A DNA stretch of 64,000 nucleotides from Flagellimonas aurea (GCF_017313785.1 NZ_JAFLNL010000007.1:62001-126000), one strand, 5' to 3'; positions 25,383 to 34,318 are shown, counted from the stretch's first letter. Numbers and translations are program-made. The notes: generated from the letters alone by a model not told the origin.

Positions 25383-26330
25383 TTATTTCCTCTTCCCTTT
25401 GAAGCGTCGTACAAATTCGCGTCTGTTTTGTACCTCCGCTTTTTTGAAGATGTTTGAAGCGTGTTTAGAAACTGTACCTTCAGCAATAAACAGATAGCTT
25501 CCTATATGCTTGTACGATTTGCCATCGAGTATGAGGTTGGCTACCTCAATTTCTCTTTTAGATAAATCGAGGTTAGAAAAATATTTTAAGATAACAATAT
25601 TTTTTGCTTCTCTAGCATCATCGGTATATCCTAACCTGTGTAAGAATTGTTCTATTTTTAAATCTTGATATATGTTAATACGGATGAGTGCCACGGCAAG
25701 AACAAAGTAGCCAGCATTTACAATCAATTGTTCCACTACCTGAAAATCCCCGAGCGCAACTATAATAGGCATAAGCACTATAGATAATAAAGTAAGATAA
25801 CCAGTGGCAATCCTATCTCTATAAAACCTATTTGTAGCACCCCCTTTTTCCTTATAAAGCTCAATTAACGGTGCGCTAATTTTAACGAGAAATGCAATTG
25901 CGACTGCAACAGGAATAAAAATAAATGAATATTTAGCGATACCAATATCTTGCCAGATGATTAGCGGAAGGACAAAAAAGAAAATAAATGCGGAAATGAG
26001 AATTATCATTAAATGGCGTAGGGTAAAGAATTTTAAATGACCAATGTCAAATTCAGAATACACATAATATACATAGTACAAGGCGGTGTAGATACCTACG
26101 CCGTAAGCCACGATATATTGAATGGTTAGCGGTATAGGAATATTTGTATCTGGGAAAATTCCCGAAAAAAAATTATACGCTATCAACGAGATTGTGAACC
26201 ATATGAAGCGGTTGGTCGACTTACTGTCTCGTTTCTTTAATGAAATAATAACAAAATTCGTAAGCAGTATTAATTGAACCGCTATGATAAAGAAAGTGAC
26301 GATATGCATTTCAGAGCCAAATACCGTCAT
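25383..26330 (-). CDS. Membrane-bound LuxR-type transcription regulator
   Basis: The 315-residue protein has about seven membrane segments in its first 215 residues and a C-terminal LuxR/GerE helix-turn-helix at about 250-310 (LSKREIEVANLILDGKSYKHIGSYLFIAEGTVSKHASNIFKK). This is a 7TM-type sensor joined to a DNA-binding domain, common in Bacteroidetes but of unknown ligand. Its start codon overlaps the stop of the upstream GNAT gene (TGATG), so the two are translated together. An ATG at 26309 is a possible alternative start. The 247-bp gap downstream (25136-25382) contains a repeated ATTACGGATT/ATACGGATA pattern near 25318-25350 but no gene. Confidence 0.8.
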   Translation of the reverse strand: MTVFGSEMHIVTFFIIAVQLILLTNFVIISLKKRDSKSTNRFIWFTISLIAYNFFSGIFPDTNIPIPLTIQYIVAYGVGIYTALYYVYYVYSEFDIGHLKFFTLRHLMIILISAFIFFFVLPLIIWQDIGIAKYSFIFIPVAVAIAFLVKISAPLIELYKEKGGATNRFYRDRIATGYLTLLSIVLMPIIVALGDFQVVEQLIVNAGYFVLAVALIRINIYQDLKIEQFLHRLGYTDDAREAKNIVILKYFSNLDLSKREIEVANLILDGKSYKHIGSYLFIAEGTVSKHASNIFKKAEVQNRREFVRRFKGKRK

Positions 26331-26914
26331 CAGATTGTGGGTTTAGCCCTTCTTCTGAAAAGCATCAGTCGATAGGGTAAACCGGTATCAATATTAGCAA
26401 AGTTTTCGAAGCCATGATTTTCGTAAAAGTCTATATTCCTTTTGGTCGAAGTTTCCAGATGGATATCCTGCCCTTTCTTATCGGCAAATTCAATTATTTC
26501 TTCAAGGAGCTTACCCCCATAACCTTTTCCGGAGTCAACAGGATTTACTCCGATATACCATAAGTGGATAAATGGATCATTTGGATGATGCTTTTTAATT
26601 AAGGATTCTCGTTTAAGAATAGTCGGCACCCTTCTTAGACCAACAACATTTATGGCCAACTTTAAGTCTTTATAAAAGGACTTGAAACTGAATTTTTTCT
26701 TTCGTGGAAAAAGTATTAGCCCAACAGCCTTTCTATTTTCAGAAATAAAAATTTTACCAGTAAGTTCGGCCATTTCGTAGCTGTAGCTCATTAGTGCGGG
26801 GATTTTTTCATTATCACCCCCAACTACCAGGTTCACGGATTTGTTCTCTTTGAAGGAACTGGAAAGTATATCAATGACTAAATCCTTATCGTTAAAAATT
26901 TCTGTTCTTGGCAT
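26330..26914 (-). CDS. GNAT family N-acetyltransferase
   Basis: The 194-residue protein has the GNAT core in its C-terminal half: the strand LWYIGVNP, the acetyl-CoA pyrophosphate loop DSGKGYGGKLLEEI (about 127-140), then HLETSTKRNIDFYENHGFE, which is motif B. The substrate is not predictable. It is encoded upstream of, and overlapping by one base with, a membrane LuxR regulator, an unusual pairing that suggests a small sensory unit carried by the ICE. Confidence 0.85.
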   Translation of the reverse strand: MPRTEIFNDKDLVIDILSSSFKENKSVNLVVGGDNEKIPALMSYSYEMAELTGKIFISENRKAVGLILFPRKKKFSFKSFYKDLKLAINVVGLRRVPTILKRESLIKKHHPNDPFIHLWYIGVNPVDSGKGYGGKLLEEIIEFADKKGQDIHLETSTKRNIDFYENHGFENFANIDTGLPYRLMLFRRRAKPTI

Positions 26915-27322
26915 TATATTTTTGGCACTTTAAGATTACCCTGGCTTTTTATGTAATTGACACTTTATCCTTAGAAAAAGCTTTTTCAATGATTTAATGA
27001 GAGGAAACATTAGCGGATTCGATAAATTTTATAATCCACTTTTTTGAATCAATTTTTGGGTTTTCATAATTCAAGCCTTCAGAGGTATCTTCGCTTACAA
27101 GAATATGATTCGTTATGTTAAGTTCAATATTTTTTTAGATTTTTCATTAAATCAAACGTTTGTGTATAACCCCTTTCAGAACAAAAAAGTATAATAGAAG
27201 AATGGTAATAACCAGAAGAATAGATAAAAAATCAACTTCTCTTTGCCGCTACGTGTTATTTGAATCCCTGCTGGTTTTTGATCTTTTCTTTATCGGGTTC
27301 TTCTTGCACTCGCTTGATGCTG
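26915..27322. other. Gene-free AT-rich stretch
   Basis: No gene with coding character was found over about 400 bp between the GNAT gene and the PepSY-like gene. Short ORFs here lack ribosome sites and family features. A promoter for the GNAT/LuxR pair must lie near its right side of the GNAT start, but none was convincing. Confidence 0.5.
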
Positions 27323-27628
27323 CTAGTTTTCAGAGGCTATAATCTTTCCTTGTTTGTCGAAGTAGATTTCCAGGTGTTTATCGTCCGGGCTCTCCAGTTC
27401 TAATTCATATAAAGTTCCCTTGTCGGTTTCAACTTTTTCTACTTCTTCTATTTCCCAGTCCTTGTATTCTGAGCTCTCAAAGGCGGTCTGTACAGACGCC
27501 GGTAAGTCAGCATATTCAATTTCCTCTTCGCTGATTTCTTTAAAATTGTGGTTCTTGTTTTCACAGCATACTGTTACAGCCACGAATAACAAACAAGCTA
27601 TTACAAAGCATACATTTTTAAATCGCAT
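27323..27628 (-). CDS. PepSY-like secreted lipoprotein (paralogue 1)
   Basis: The 101-residue protein has an N-terminal hydrophobic signal ending VTVCCENK that fits a lipobox. The mature part is one PepSY-like domain: LPASVQTAFESSEYKDWEIEEVEKVETDKGTLYELELES. It is closely related to the product of 33938-34282, sharing the core EIEEVEKVETDKGT. PepSY-like domains are thought to modulate periplasmic sensors or proteases. It carries the promoter box shared with the nearby two-component regulator gene (box at 27664-27691), so it is probably a target of that system. Confidence 0.8.
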   Translation of the reverse strand: MRFKNVCFVIACLLFVAVTVCCENKNHNFKEISEEEIEYADLPASVQTAFESSEYKDWEIEEVEKVETDKGTLYELELESPDDKHLEIYFDKQGKIIASEN

Positions 27629-27663
27629 AATAATCTTTTTTTATTTCTTACTAAAACCCAATT

Positions 27664-27691
27664 CAATGATACAAACAGATTCTGTAGAAAT
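27664..27691 (-). promoter_or_regulatory. Shared regulatory box and -7 element upstream of PepSY gene 1
   Basis: On the minus strand the core ATTTCTACAGA (27691-27681) is followed at fixed distance by a -7-like TATCATTG (27671-27664), with 53 bp from the core edge to the ATG. The same core precedes three other minus-strand genes. Confidence 0.7.
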
Positions 27692-27815
27692 TCGGGATTA
27701 CAAGGAGAAGATTTATTGTCTCATCTGTGTTGCAAACTTACTTGAATTAACTATTTCAAATAAAATCAATTACCTACATTGTATCACATTAAACAGGTAT
27801 CTGGTAGTTTTCTTT

Positions 27816-29969
27816 TTAAATCACAAATCTCCATATCAGTTTGCCCAAAATAGTTGTTCTTTCAAGTGTCCAGCTATTTCCCGAAGTGTCGTAAGCTTGG
27901 TTGACGATGAAAAAGAAATCAGCTCCGATAATTGGGATCCATTGCAAACGGAAATTCAGTAGTACTTCTTCATCTTCACTGTTCCACTGGGAAAACAGGG
28001 AGCCGAATAGATTCGGGTTTACGGCATACTCTATACGGTTACCGATCAGGTCTGTATCAAAGCTTCCTTCCGGCAAGTCAATCCAGTTTTTTTCGTAGTT
28101 AGCACTGATTCTTAAATACCGACTCGCTCTCCATGAGAGCGCAAAAGTAGTTTCGGTACTCTTTCCTGTAAAAAAATTCCCCCAGTTAAAATACGTATCT
28201 AGCGCAAGGTTACGACCGCTGAAAGTAGCGGCTTGTATTTCCAAACGATTGTACCAATACTCTCCTTCAGGAATGACAATTCCTTCCCTTATCTCAAATG
28301 GTTCACGCAGCCCTTCGGCTCTCCTTTGAATGTTAAACTCAAAAAATTCCCCGCTGCGTGTTTCAAAGCCTAATGGCCTGATTTCGTAGAAAAATGATTG
28401 CAAATCACCTGTATCGTCAAAAATGAAGTAATTCATATCCAGTCCTTTAAAACTGAACTGTCGTATCCATTTCATATGGTTTGTAGGTCGGGGCTTCCAT
28501 TCAAGCTCCGCATAAAACTCCTGGAAATTTTCCCTGCGCAGAAAACCCACTTCCGGATTGAAGGGGGCAGCACTTCTTTGCCAAGCCATATCAAACTCAA
28601 CTTTATCGTTGGGATAGCTCAGGTAAATACGGTGAGCATTGGCCCTTGCATCAAAATCATCAGAGTTAATGTTTTGTGTGAATGATGCACCAATATTCAG
28701 GTTTTTGCCACCAAATAATTCAGACGTACTGTAAAGCCCATATCCTCCGGTTGTGCTATGCCATCGTCCATTTTCGTATTTATTGGCAGATATAATACCT
28801 ATGGAAGATTGTTTCAAAACATCCTGCCTCCAGCTTACAACTGTATAATTGGTAGAGGGTATGCTGTCCCTACTGGCTGTCTGCATGGACAAAGCACCCA
28901 ACGTAGTATTTCCCATTTTACCCAAAATCCTGGCCCCTGCGATTATTGGAACCGTAGAACGATCTTCGGCTAATCCGATCCGCCTGCTATAAAAAGGGAT
29001 TATGCGGTTTCCCATACCCATATCAAAATAGTCTTGTCCTTCAAGGAAAAATTCCCGCTGTTCGGGGAAGAACAAAGGAAATCGAGTAAGATTGATCTGC
29101 TGCCTATCAGCTTCTACCTGAGCAAAATCTGTATTAATGGTCAGATTCATACGTAGGGTAGGTGTGATAAGGTAATTGATATCGCCACCAGCGTTAAGCT
29201 GTCCCTCAGACTTTTCTGGTGTTAATTCCGCACCCCCGATTGAATAAGGCTTGATTTCAATAAAAGTTTTACTTTTGATATTGTCGAGATCGGTCAAAGT
29301 ACCAGCCCTGTTCAGCAGCTCTAGTTCGGAATCACGAGACCAGCCCTGCCATAGTAATTGTTCCCTTTTTCTGCGAATATTGCGCTCAAAATTGATACCC
29401 CAGACCTGCTGATCTAAATTCGTTTTAAACTTCAGGGTAGAAAAAGGAATGGCTATTTCCGCGAACCAACCTTCGTTCGTTATCGCTGTTCTGGTATCCC
29501 ATACACCATTCCAAAATTTGTTAAAAGACCTACCGTTGTTTAAAATCTGCGCATCGGCACGGGCACCATTGGGATTGATCACAAATAGAAATCCGTTTCT
29601 GTCGTCATCGTAAGTGTCTATGATGACCTCAAAGTTGTCTTCTACACCCCAGTTGAAATCCCGTTTCATTTCGCGGGCTACAAGATTATCCGGCTCCCTA
29701 TCGAAACCCCAAAATCCGATGTATAGGGTATTGGCCGTATAGACAATGGCCACTTCCGTTTTTTCTGTTGCCGGCTCCCCAACATTCAGTTCGCGTTGGG
29801 TAAAATTGCTTATGCGAACGGCATTTTCCCAAACAGGTTCATCTAATCTTCCATCAAGCTGAATTGCATCATCTGTATACTTTGCATAAATCGTGTTTGG
29901 TAAACTTACCTGGGCCATGCTACATTCTACAATCATCAGTAAACCTATGACAAAGAATAGTCCTTTCAT
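27816..29969 (-). CDS. DUF5916 outer-membrane protein with CBM9-like N-terminus
   Basis: The 717-residue protein has a signal peptide (about 1-19, ending CSMAQ) and a CBM9-like beta-sandwich at about 25-215 (IQLDGRLDEPVWENAVRISNF, FVINPNGARADAQ). The rest, about 230-717, is the DUF5916 beta-barrel, with FPEQREFFLEGQDYF as a typical segment. Family function is unknown; homologues are outer-membrane proteins in Bacteroidetes. It has its own copy of the two-component box only 24 bp from the ATG. It follows chrA in the same direction with 59 bp between. Confidence 0.85.
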   Translation of the reverse strand: MKGLFFVIGLLMIVECSMAQVSLPNTIYAKYTDDAIQLDGRLDEPVWENAVRISNFTQRELNVGEPATEKTEVAIVYTANTLYIGFWGFDREPDNLVAREMKRDFNWGVEDNFEVIIDTYDDDRNGFLFVINPNGARADAQILNNGRSFNKFWNGVWDTRTAITNEGWFAEIAIPFSTLKFKTNLDQQVWGINFERNIRRKREQLLWQGWSRDSELELLNRAGTLTDLDNIKSKTFIEIKPYSIGGAELTPEKSEGQLNAGGDINYLITPTLRMNLTINTDFAQVEADRQQINLTRFPLFFPEQREFFLEGQDYFDMGMGNRIIPFYSRRIGLAEDRSTVPIIAGARILGKMGNTTLGALSMQTASRDSIPSTNYTVVSWRQDVLKQSSIGIISANKYENGRWHSTTGGYGLYSTSELFGGKNLNIGASFTQNINSDDFDARANAHRIYLSYPNDKVEFDMAWQRSAAPFNPEVGFLRRENFQEFYAELEWKPRPTNHMKWIRQFSFKGLDMNYFIFDDTGDLQSFFYEIRPLGFETRSGEFFEFNIQRRAEGLREPFEIREGIVIPEGEYWYNRLEIQAATFSGRNLALDTYFNWGNFFTGKSTETTFALSWRASRYLRISANYEKNWIDLPEGSFDTDLIGNRIEYAVNPNLFGSLFSQWNSEDEEVLLNFRLQWIPIIGADFFFIVNQAYDTSGNSWTLERTTILGKLIWRFVI

Positions 29970-29975
29970 ATTTTC

Positions 29976-30003
29976 CTAAAATAGAAACCGATTCTGTAGA
30001 AAT
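29976..30003 (-). promoter_or_regulatory. Shared regulatory box and -7 element upstream of the DUF5916 gene
   Basis: Core ATTTCTACAGA (30003-29993) with TATTTTAG (29983-29976) at the same 10-bp offset as in the other copies. The ATG follows 24 bp from the core edge, so a transcript from this promoter would be nearly leaderless. Confidence 0.7.
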
Positions 30004-30028
30004 GCGGGAAAAGAAATACAACCCTGCA

Positions 30029-31396
30029 CTAAAAAACGAAATAATAGACAATACCGCACAAAACGCTGATAAGTATGGTCTTTAGCATATCCCATTTTAG
30101 GATGAAGTAGACAAATGCTGCAATAAGTCCGATTATCAATGAAGGAATGTTAATCGTTTCCCATTCCGGAATTAACCATCTTAACCCAAATGAACGGCTT
30201 TCATGCACCTTCCCAAAAAGTGTATAAATGGAAAACCAGACGCCAAGGTTTAGTACGACTCCCACCACGGCCGCGGTAATTCCCGACAAGGCAGTTGTCA
30301 GGTTTTTATTCCCTCGGAGATACTCAATGTATGGCGCTCCCGTAAATATGAACAGAAAGCAAGGGACAAAAGTGGTCCAGGTTACCAGCAGGGATGCAAA
30401 AATCCCGGCCAGAAGTGGATCCATTGTCCCCGCAAAGCGGTAGGCTCCCATAAATCCCACGAATTGTACAACCTGTATGAGCGGCCCAGGGGTGGTTTCC
30501 GCCATACCCAAACCATCAAGCATTTCCCCGCTTCTCAACCAACCATAGTCTTCCACGGCCTTTTGGGCTATATAGGCAAGAACGGAGTAGGCCCCTCCAA
30601 AAGTTACCACTGCCGTTTTGCTAAAAAATACGCCTTCTGCAAAAAAGATGGAATCAACTCCCATCCATAAGGCGACCATTACCAATGGCAACGCCCAAAA
30701 AGAAAGATACAACAGAACCGTCTTAAGGGTATTTTTGAATGATGGTTTGACCTGCTGGATATGGCTGTCAACCAAATACTCTTTTTCCTTTGCTGAGCCA
30801 TCCCCATGTCCCTTTATAACGTGAAATTTCTCCTCCCAAAACTTGCCTCCAATGAATCCCGTTAGGCCAGCGGCAAGAACAATGTATGGAAAGTCTACTT
30901 CAAAAAAGAAGATGGCAACAAATGCCAATGCAGCCATTAAAACCATTACTTCATTCTTAAGTGCTCTCTTGCCGATTTTTATAACCGCACCGATAACAAT
31001 GGCCAGCACTGCTGGCTTGATTCCAAAAAATATGGCGTCCACAATACCCACATCCCGATAGGCGGCATAAAGAATACTCAGGACCAGTATGGATATAAAT
31101 CCTGGCAGTATAAACAGTAATCCGGCGACCAATCCACCTTTTGTCTTGTGCAGGAGCCAACCAATATATGTGGCCAGTTGCTGAGCTTCAGGGCCTGGTA
31201 ATAGCATGCAATAATTCAGCGCATGCAAAAAACGGTTTTCACTGATCCATTTCTTTTCCTCAACCAGAATTTTGTGCATAACAGCGATTTGTCCTGCCGG
31301 ACCGCCAAAACTATGAATGGCCACTTTTACCCAAACTTTCAGAGCCTCTCTGAAGGGTAACTCTCTTTTTTTATTTGGATTGAATTCACCTGGCAT
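30029..31396 (-). CDS. chrA: Chromate transporter ChrA
   Basis: The 455-residue, long-chain CHR protein consists of two homologous membrane halves. Motifs in the first half are FGGPAGQIAVM and LLPGPEAQQLATYIGW; in the second TFGGAYSVLAYIAQ and ETTPGPLIQVVQF. ChrA exports chromate from the cytoplasm. It lies 23 bp downstream of a superoxide dismutase gene and after a DUF1259 gene; a ChrA-SOD neighbourhood is known from chromate-resistance clusters (chrA-chrC). It is ICE cargo together with the RND pump, giving the element a metal-stress profile. Confidence 0.93.
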   Translation of the reverse strand: MPGEFNPNKKRELPFREALKVWVKVAIHSFGGPAGQIAVMHKILVEEKKWISENRFLHALNYCMLLPGPEAQQLATYIGWLLHKTKGGLVAGLLFILPGFISILVLSILYAAYRDVGIVDAIFFGIKPAVLAIVIGAVIKIGKRALKNEVMVLMAALAFVAIFFFEVDFPYIVLAAGLTGFIGGKFWEEKFHVIKGHGDGSAKEKEYLVDSHIQQVKPSFKNTLKTVLLYLSFWALPLVMVALWMGVDSIFFAEGVFFSKTAVVTFGGAYSVLAYIAQKAVEDYGWLRSGEMLDGLGMAETTPGPLIQVVQFVGFMGAYRFAGTMDPLLAGIFASLLVTWTTFVPCFLFIFTGAPYIEYLRGNKNLTTALSGITAAVVGVVLNLGVWFSIYTLFGKVHESRSFGLRWLIPEWETINIPSLIIGLIAAFVYFILKWDMLKTILISVLCGIVYYFVF

Positions 31397-31419
31397 TATG
31401 GTCGGATAATATTATTACC

Positions 31420-32142
31420 TCAATTAATTTTTTTTGCATTTGCAAAACGTTGTGCTACGTTATCCCAGTTTATGATTTCCATTATAGTATCAACAAAATC
31501 TCCTCTCTTGTTTTTATGCTTTAAATAATAGGCATGTTCCCATACATCAATGACCAAAATTGGTATGACCCCCCATTGCGTAAGCTTTTGATGATTTTCA
31601 CATTGCAATAATGTAAGAGATTGTGAAAACGGTTGGTACCCAAGAATTCCCCAACCACTGCCTTCAACGCTTTTTGAAACTTTAGCTATGTAGGACTTCA
31701 GTTTATCGAATGAACCGAAATCCTTTTCTATCTGCCTCAAAAGTTCTGCTTTAGGCTCATTTTTCTTGTTCGTGAGGTTTGTCCAGAAAATCGTATGCAG
31801 AACATGGCTTGAAAAATGATAGGACAATTTCCTGGTCCACAAATCGACACTATCCATTTCACCGGAGTCGAGATTTTTCTTGATATTTCCCAAATCCTTA
31901 TTGGCACCTTTGACTGCACCACCGTGGTGAAATTCATAATGTAAGTGCAAGGTCTCTTCGTCCATATAAGGCTCTAAAAAGGTCTTGCTATATGGTAATG
32001 GCTTTTGGATAAAGTTTCCGTTGCTGTCTACCAGTTTGTCAATACTAGCTTCATTAACGCTTTGGGAAAAAACATTGTTGATAGGAAGAATGGTTGCTCC
32101 TCCGAGAATTGCTGAATTTTTTATAAATTCTTTTCTGTCCAT
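31420..32142 (-). CDS. Fe/Mn superoxide dismutase with export-type leader
   Basis: The 240-residue protein carries an N-terminal leader (MDRKEFIKNSAILGGATIL, similar to Tat/exported leaders, with RK rather than RR) and a full Fe/Mn SOD domain. Metal ligands are visible in LHLHYEFHHGG, SYHFSSHVLH and LVIDVWEHAYY. SWGILGYQ-like (GSGWGILGYQ) and QWGVIPIL segments are typical. It converts superoxide to peroxide and oxygen, relieving oxidative stress created during chromate reduction, as proposed for ChrC. It lies between the DUF1259 gene and chrA on one likely transcript. Confidence 0.92.
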   Translation of the reverse strand: MDRKEFIKNSAILGGATILPINNVFSQSVNEASIDKLVDSNGNFIQKPLPYSKTFLEPYMDEETLHLHYEFHHGGAVKGANKDLGNIKKNLDSGEMDSVDLWTRKLSYHFSSHVLHTIFWTNLTNKKNEPKAELLRQIEKDFGSFDKLKSYIAKVSKSVEGSGWGILGYQPFSQSLTLLQCENHQKLTQWGVIPILVIDVWEHAYYLKHKNKRGDFVDTIMEIINWDNVAQRFANAKKIN

Positions 32143-32229
32143 TTTTCTGATTTTTATTATTATAACTCGTTACTTTCAATTGTAAGATGCCGAATAAGAA
32201 AGGCAAATGAAACCGATGCCGGTGTAAAT

Positions 32230-33180
32230 TTATTCCGCATTATTTACTCCCGTTTTGTCCAAAGCCTCTCTTAATCCTATTGCCAAGTTTTCAGCGGGTC
32301 CGATTCCCCAATAATGAAGAAAGAAAATTCTTGGATCCTCGTGCACCATGTGATTGTGTACCGCTACCACTTCAATGTCATTCTCAATAAGTGCTTTGAT
32401 AACCGGAGCTACTTCATCTGCCAGCATAGTAAAATCACCGGCCACTGCTGCTTTTTCAGGGGTGCCTTGCCAGCTCGCCCAGGTGTTGAAGCCCATGAAT
32501 GTACTTACAGGTGCTCTGTGTTCCGTCAACTTCACATCGGGTCGGCCGATGGTGATTTTATACACCCCATTGGTCATAGTCCCGCGATGCCCTAAGATGC
32601 TGTCAATCCTTTTGGTGTCCAGCGTGTTCTCCACCGACGGCATTTCTACGGCAGACGGGTCTGCTCCCCTAACTTCTGTTACTTTATCAAAAATGGCTTT
32701 TACACTTTTTGCCAATTTTTCTTCACTGCCCATACCACCGATATGCATGTACATCACATCAGGCTCATTCCTTACAAAATGGTTGTGGATTGCCGTAACC
32801 TTCAATCCCTGTTGGATTATTTCCTGTTGTACCGGTTTCAGGTCTTTTTCCGTAACCACTATATCGCCCATTACCATAGGTTGTGCCGAGGTCGGTGCAA
32901 AAGCAGCCCAACTGCCCAATCCCATCGGTGGAATAATTCTAAAACCATCGACCATTACGTTTAGGTCGTTTTGCGGAACGGTAACCTTGAATTGCCCATC
33001 TTCTTCCTTCCCTTCCATCCCAAGTTCGGATTTTAAGGTTCCAATATCCATCGCCTTTAATTCCTTATTATCATTCAAGGGTTTTTCGGCCGGTTCTTTT
33101 GAATCATCTTTCTTGGTGGATTGCTCGCAACTCAAGGAAATCAGTGAAAACATTACTGCATAAATCCATACTTTCTTCAT
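32230..33180 (-). CDS. DUF1259 lipoprotein (LppY/LpqO-like), two tandem repeats
   Basis: The 316-residue protein has a lipoprotein signal (Cys18 in SLISLSCEQ), a short polar linker, and two DUF1259-type repeats of about 130 residues. The first contains LKVTAIHNHFVRNEPDVMYMHI and the second IEVVAVHNHMVHEDPRIFFLHYWG. The paired HNH(F/M)V motifs look like metal-binding residues. Biochemical function is unknown. It is probably the first gene of the DUF1259-SOD-chrA transcript, 87 bp upstream of SOD. A weakly similar copy of the two-component box (CTATAGAAT core) lies at about 33219-33231 but is not convincing. Confidence 0.85.
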   Translation of the reverse strand: MKKVWIYAVMFSLISLSCEQSTKKDDSKEPAEKPLNDNKELKAMDIGTLKSELGMEGKEEDGQFKVTVPQNDLNVMVDGFRIIPPMGLGSWAAFAPTSAQPMVMGDIVVTEKDLKPVQQEIIQQGLKVTAIHNHFVRNEPDVMYMHIGGMGSEEKLAKSVKAIFDKVTEVRGADPSAVEMPSVENTLDTKRIDSILGHRGTMTNGVYKITIGRPDVKLTEHRAPVSTFMGFNTWASWQGTPEKAAVAGDFTMLADEVAPVIKALIENDIEVVAVHNHMVHEDPRIFFLHYWGIGPAENLAIGLREALDKTGVNNAE

Positions 33181-33229
33181 AATTCATTTTTTGTTAATTG
33201 TGTATTCGGTTATACTTAATTCTATAGTT

Positions 33230-33805
33230 TCAAAATAAAATGCCAAATTGAAATGCAAATGTTACCGATGTAGGCAATTCGTTACCAAAACGGATAGGTA
33301 TAGGCGTGGCCAGAAAATAGTTCACTTTATCCCTTTTGACTATCGGCCTGTTGATAACGGCTGTTATACCGTATCTCCCATTCGTATTATAGGCGAGTCT
33401 CGTCAAGAAATTAAACCCGGCAATATTTCGGTAGATTACCCCGGGATGAAAAAGCAAACCACTTACCTTGGATGTGCCGTCCTCGGCACTAATAAAAGGA
33501 ACGAACTCAAGGCTAAAGGCCACTTTTTCACTTTGCAAAAAATTGATGCCCGTTGGGAATCCAACTGTATAACCGCTATCGAAATTGAAGTTCCGACCGC
33601 TGTCGGAAAACGTGACAATGGGGTGAACTATACTGAAATACGTTTTGGTTATAGGAAAACCATTTTCTGATACGGTCTGTGGAGTTTTCGGGTTTTCTGT
33701 AGCCAGTTTGGATTGCGCATTGCAATCCACATTGCAATAGCATATCGCGAGAATGCCGATTAGAACGTTCAGTTTACAAATATTCTTCGTTATGTCTTTG
33801 ATCAT
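33230..33805 (-). CDS. Putative small outer-membrane beta-barrel protein
   Basis: The 191-residue protein has a signal-like N-terminus (about 10-30, ending DCNAQ) and then alternating polar and hydrophobic strands (NFDSGYTVGFPTGINFLQSEKVAFSLEFVPFI). The last residues, FQFGILF, end in Phe as is usual for BAM-inserted barrels. No specific family was recognised. It lies downstream of the PepSY gene 2 and its terminator hairpin, and upstream of the DUF1259 gene on the same strand. Confidence 0.65.
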   Translation of the reverse strand: MIKDITKNICKLNVLIGILAICYCNVDCNAQSKLATENPKTPQTVSENGFPITKTYFSIVHPIVTFSDSGRNFNFDSGYTVGFPTGINFLQSEKVAFSLEFVPFISAEDGTSKVSGLLFHPGVIYRNIAGFNFLTRLAYNTNGRYGITAVINRPIVKRDKVNYFLATPIPIRFGNELPTSVTFAFQFGILF

Positions 33806-33842
33806 ACGCTAGTTAGGCCCCGTATTAAAGCTTGGGGTAATT

Positions 33843-33896
33843 AAAAGCTGGGAAATGTAAAAGCCATCAATCACTCTTTCCAACATTTCCCAGCTT
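33843..33896 (-). terminator. Long-stem terminator after PepSY gene 2
   Basis: A perfect 14-bp stem, AAGCTGGGAAATGT (33845-33858) with ACATTTCCCAGCTT (33883-33896), encloses a 24-nt loop. On the minus strand the stem is followed by TTTT, so it probably terminates the PepSY transcript ahead of the barrel-protein gene. Confidence 0.65.
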
Positions 33897-33937
33897 ATAT
33901 CAATTATTAAAATAATTAGACTTTCATCATCGCAATA

Positions 33938-34282
33938 TTATCGATGATCGTCATCGCCTTCCGAGTGGCTTTCCTCCCTTTTGAGCACCAGTTCTCCTTT
34001 GGGGCTAAAATAGAGTTCAAAATAGGACTCATCCTCGTTCTCGACCTCAAGTTCGTACATGGTACCCTTATCGGTCTCGACCTTTTCCACCTCCTCGATT
34101 TCCCAATCGGCGTATTCCGAATTCCCAAAGGCATCCTGTACGGCCTGTGGCAGATCGGAGAACTCAATGGCCTCCTCACTTAGCTCCTTGATATCGGATT
34201 GCGCCATCAAAGTAAACATGCCCCCTCCCAGAAATAGCAGGGATAGTAGAGCGATACGAAAAAACTTCTTACCAGTGTTCAT
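33938..34282 (-). CDS. PepSY-like secreted protein (paralogue 2)
   Basis: The 114-residue protein has a signal peptide (about 1-28, ending TLMAQ), one PepSY-like domain (LPQAVQDAFGNSEYADWEIEEVEKVETDKGTMYELEVEN) and an acidic, His-ending tail (SHSEGDDDHR). It is a clear paralogue of 27323-27628. It is encoded just downstream of the histidine kinase but has its own promoter with the shared box (34319-34346). A feedback role on the adjacent kinase, as proposed for other PepSY proteins near sensors, is plausible but inferred. Confidence 0.82.
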   Translation of the reverse strand: MNTGKKFFRIALLSLLFLGGGMFTLMAQSDIKELSEEAIEFSDLPQAVQDAFGNSEYADWEIEEVEKVETDKGTMYELEVENEDESYFELYFSPKGELVLKREESHSEGDDDHR

Positions 34283-34318
34283 AGTTTTAAAATTTAAGGA
34301 TTAACATTCAACTTTCAT

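Noticed and set aside
27160-27342. 60-codon open frame on the plus strand in the gap after the GNAT gene
   Set aside because: Starts without a ribosome site, runs into the end of the PepSY gene on the other strand and has no coding pattern.
32354-33163. 269-codon open frame on the plus strand
   Set aside because: It lies fully antisense to the DUF1259 lipoprotein gene, which has a signal peptide and two clear repeats; the plus frame has low-complexity Ser/Pro/Ile content and no motif.
33219-33231. Fifth copy of the ICE two-component box upstream of the DUF1259 gene
   Set aside because: Only part of the core matches and no -7 element sits at the fixed offset.
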